This document shows positions 60,807 to 64,000 of a stretch of DNA of 64,000 nucleotides, piece after piece (positions within the stretch are counted from its first letter, which is position 1; every line of letters starts with the position of its first letter). Position numbers and translations under genes: made by a program. The notes beneath the pieces were generated by a model. That model had not been told where the DNA came from, did not search any database, and saw only the letters and a program-made list of their open reading frames with translations. This DNA comes from Polydactylus sextarius (Eukaryota > Chordata > Actinopteri > Polynemidae). The stretch lies in assembly GCA_016801845.1 (NCBI GenBank), contig CM028908.1, positions 27,666,603 to 27,730,602 of the forward strand. The letters are read 5' to 3'.

Positions 60807-62039
60807 AGACTCATTTCAGATTCATCAGTCTGAACTCTGGCTGCTGACACCGCAGTCATCCACCCGTCGACCTCCAGATCCTCAAGACTCAGCAGAAACT
60901 CAACAGCTGAGCAGTTGAGATGAACGGCGTCTCTCAGCTCAGATGAGTGAACGTCTCCTGTCGTTACAAACTTTCCTGGTTCACCGCAGCTTCAGACCAA
61001 ACAGCCGTGTGTTAAAACAAACACCGTCTCTTCTTTTAAACTCCGACATGAACCCGGCTGAGAGCTCGTCTCCCACCTTCCTGACACAACATGAAAAATA
61101 CATCAAATCCTCCTAAAACGTCAAGAAAAATACTTCAAATCTTTTTTTTCAGGCTTCAGTGTGAGGGAGCTTGGTGTTTTGGCCTTAAAGGTTACTGAGC
61201 CTCCACCTCTTCACATTCAACTCACACCGCCGACAAGGTCGCTGTTCCAGCGGCCGGGGAAAACCCTGCCACTTAGTTAGAGACGTAGAGGAGGATGAGC
61301 TGCTTCCTGACGAGCCGCTGAGGTGAGTTCAAGGACAAATCAGAGCAGAAACGAGCAACAATCAACAGATTCAAACTGTCTGGTTCCCTGACTTTAAATA
61401 GCGTGGCCAGTGGATGTTAATGTAGATGACATTAATCCTCAGAGAGATAAGAGCCTCGTGGACCATATAAAGAACCAATCACCGACGGCGGCGGCCGGCC
61501 CCTCCCCGACTCAAAAGATGGTTAATTAAAATGAAATCAGTGATAGTCTCATCAAAGTTGGAGCTCGTTTGATCGTCTTCTTCTTTCTCTCTGGTTCAAA
61601 ACAAACACCAGACGCCACAAAACCACCGTGACTATCGGCGCCGGGCGACGCTATTCATGTCGCACATGAGCGTCAGGCGTGAAACACGGCGAGACGCTAT
61701 CACATATCAGTGACATCACCCTTTGTTTTCAGTCTCCCCCGCCGCCGCCTCCTCAGCTGTTTTGTTTAGAGTTACAGTCCTCAGTCGTCCAACAGCATCG
61801 CAGAGAAAAGACTCAGACAGACTGCAAAGCAGCCGCAGCGCTGACGCTGGATGTAATAGATGGTGAGTCTGGTGTCAAAGAAAAATCTACAGAGTTGAGA
61901 CATGTGAGGAGCCGCTGGTTTCATTTCACCGCAGCGACAGACACTGACGCATCGTTAACAAGGAAACATGTTCTTTTAAATTTAGTTCTGAAAAAACAAC
62001 AACAAGCAGGTTGATGACTGATGGTCTCTGTTCAGATGG

Positions 62040-62600
62040 TTGGGTTCAACACAGACTAGCAGACTGTATCAGCTACTGACGAGTCCACATAGTGTTTTAC
62101 CTTCCAACGACACCAAGACAGGACCAACAAGAACTATATATGCAGACGATGCCCAGTTATATTGATCTATGAGGCCAGATGAAACTCACAGGTCGTCAGA
62201 CTTCAGGACCGTGTTAAAGACATGACGACCTGGACGGAGCCGCTAAAGTCGTCATACTTGACTCTAAACATCTCAGAACATCATTTTACCTCCAGTTGGA
62301 GTAAAATGTTTCCACCTACGAAACATCTCGTCTCAGTATGAAGCTGAGAAGTTAAGTGATCATCTGTTACCTCCAGACTGGACTGTAACTCTACTGTCAG
62401 AGTGTCTCAGTCGGACCAGAGATCACGTTTCCTCCTCAATGATCAGGCTCCATCACATCTTCAGCAGCTCATAGCTCCTTATTATCCTAACAGATCACTT
62501 CCATCACTAACTGCTGGTTTACTGGTGGTTCCTAGAGTCTCTAAGACCAGAACCAGATCTAGTTTGGGTCCAGGAGGCAGATAAACTTTCCTCTATGATG
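62040..62600 (+). mobile_element. decayed L2/CR1-type LINE, reverse transcriptase to ORF2 end
   Basis: At 62,139-62,162 the plus strand reads YADDAQLY, the catalytic box of non-LTR reverse transcriptases. At 62,456-62,545, in another frame, it reads LIAPYYPNRSLPSLTAGLLVVPRVSK, typical of the C-terminal end of L2/CR1-type ORF2. The two parts are out of frame with each other and the intervening frame is broken, so this is a dead, 5'-truncated copy inserted in the dag1 intron. Confidence 0.8.
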
Positions 62601-62674
62601 AAGATAGTTGGTGATGGTTCAGGTCCTGGTCCACTGTTGCTGCTTTAGATGATTGTAACAGTATAAGAAATCCA

Positions 62675-62740
62675 GTCCAGAACCAGGTCCAGGTCCTAGG
62701 TTGTTCCCAGACTAGATGAGATCTATAATCCAGATCTATA
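62675..62740 (-). mobile_element. LINE 3'-end scrap
   Basis: It contains CCAGGTCCAGGTCC and GTTGTTCCCAGACTAGATGAGAT. These are the reverse complement of the CATCTAGTCTGGGAACAAC...CCTGGACCTGG segment seen in the other LINE tails of this window. Confidence 0.5.
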
Positions 62741-63912
62741 ATCTCTTCTGTTTCTGATCAGTTTAGTTTAATTTGTTAATTTAATGTCGTGTTCATCCAT
62801 GTCTTTATTCAGCATCGTCTCTGAAGAAAATGAATCAAACTTATTTTTACTTCTTCCAGAACCCAGATATCCTCACGACCTGCTTCAGTTTCAGTCCTGT
62901 ATGTGCTTTATATACATACATCTATTTATACACGCTGTCACCTTCCAGGGGAGAAATATTCTGCTCTGCAGCTCAACTTCTCCTGCCTTCGTCTTTCCTT
63001 CGCTCCATTTACATCTGCTGCACTTGTGACCCGGTAACACAGAGTGTGTATCTATAATGTTTCTTTTATCAAAGGCAGGATTCACCTCCACAAACACAAA
63101 CACACCTTTATTATCCCCAGAGACGTCGCAATCACTGAGCTCTTTCAAAGACAGAAAGCTTTGAACGGAGTAGACGGAGACAGAGAGGGAGGGATATCGA
63201 CGGATGGAGAGAACGAACCAGAGAGAAAGAGAAAGAATCTCCTAAATACTGAGATATTACGAGGAGGCGTCAAGTCTCTCTCAGCCGTCAGGGGGAAGAA
63301 AGCAGCTCATTGTTGCAGCCAGAGGAGAACGTGGAGAAAGGAGGCCATTGTTAGCAGGAGCCCGGCTGACAGCTCGACTGATAACGCTCATATTTCTGAG
63401 GAGGCGAAGACGGAGGACGGAGAGGAGGAAGACGATGAGGAGAGGATGACGGGAGGAAGGAGAGCAGAGGAAACAGGAAACAGGGGAAGTGAGAAGTGAA
63501 GCGAGACGGAGAGAAACGCAGCGTTGGGAGGAGACGGAGGAGGAGGCATACTGAAGCATTTCCACTGGAAAATGTGAAGCGAAGAGGAAACGACGGATGG
63601 ATGGAGGAGGAGGTATAGACCAGGAGTCTGTTTACAACCTCACATACCAACTTTATTCACATTTCAAAACGGAAAAAAAGCAGCTACAATCAATAAGGAC
63701 CCCTCCCCCTCACCTTCAGCACCAACATGACACACGCCTGAACTCTGCGTGTTTCAAAGTAAAAACACACGTCGTTCCATGAAACTACGGCCTGAACCGA
63801 AAAAATGACAATTTGCACAGAGATGGAAAAATATCGTCTCATTAACAGTTGGTCGGACGCTGCTGCATCGTCAAGAAGATACAAAACCTCCTGCAGAGAC
63901 CGGTCATATATG

Positions 63913-63915
<3 letters not shown>
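62741..63915. other. dag1 intron, unique sequence rich in purine runs
   Basis: 63,170-63,600 is strongly GA-rich on the plus strand (AGAGGAGGA-type runs) and gives long but low-complexity frames on both strands. I see no splice-bounded exon. Confidence 0.4.

Positions 63916-64000
<85 letters not shown>
63916..64000. repeat. (CA)n microsatellite running into the window edge
   Basis: About 84 bp of pure CA from 63,916 to the last bases. The true length is unknown because the window ends inside or at the end of it. Confidence 0.97.

Noticed and set aside
63044..63565. 151-codon plus frame and overlapping minus frames
   Set aside because: GA-rich low-complexity DNA inside the dag1 intron. Frames are open on both strands and have no domain.

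Overview
The window is vertebrate nuclear DNA, almost certainly from a ray-finned (teleost) fish. Only one protein-coding gene is recognisable: dystroglycan (dag1), on the minus strand at the right end. The fish assignment rests on the dag1 sequence itself, an 85-bp intron inside its coding region, the teleost-style set of SINE/LINE/DNA-transposon remnants, and very long CA/TG microsatellites.

Layout. (1) Positions 1 to about 53,750 hold no protein-coding exon I can defend. The stretch is a mosaic of short interspersed repeats, minisatellites, microsatellites and unique AT-rich sequence. Several repeat families occur two to seven times inside the window. Family A is a ~380-bp sequence in seven copies, four of them arranged as two head-to-head inverted pairs. 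Families B to F are pairs or triplets of near-identical segments of 200-700 bp, including a perfect 208-bp inverted repeat. Identifiable transposon material includes a tRNA-derived SINE, 5'-truncated non-LTR retrotransposon ends, an antisense RTE-like fragment, a hAT-like element with a smaller element nested in it, and a possible Penelope-like scrap. A few repeat-free islands of more even base composition, some with homeodomain-type TAATTA cores, look like conserved non-coding elements, but that cannot be tested from one sequence.

(2) About 53,757-58,098 is the 3' part of dag1 on the minus strand: a ~2-kb 3' UTR with a clear AATAAA, a large last exon, an 85-bp intron, and the preceding 459-bp exon. 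Together the exons encode 761 residues: part of the alpha-dystroglycan N-terminal domain, the furin site, the mucin-like segment, the cadherin/Ig-like and SEA-like regions with the Gly-Ser autoproteolysis site, the transmembrane helix, and the beta-dystroglycan tail ending in the dystrophin-binding PPxY motif.

(3) 58,099-64,000 is dag1 intron, still open at the right edge. It contains a ~250-bp CA array, a second copy of repeat family D, and a decayed L2/CR1-type LINE with a recognisable YADD motif. The first coding exon (signal peptide plus roughly 95 residues) was not found and should lie beyond the right edge.

I see no operon, CRISPR array, prophage or other new gene system. The points most worth checking are the dag1 intron/exon structure, the inverted-repeat family A, the perfect inverted repeat at 39/42 kb, the TGACGT-rich 14-bp minisatellite, and a cluster of hairpins at 52.3-52.7 kb.
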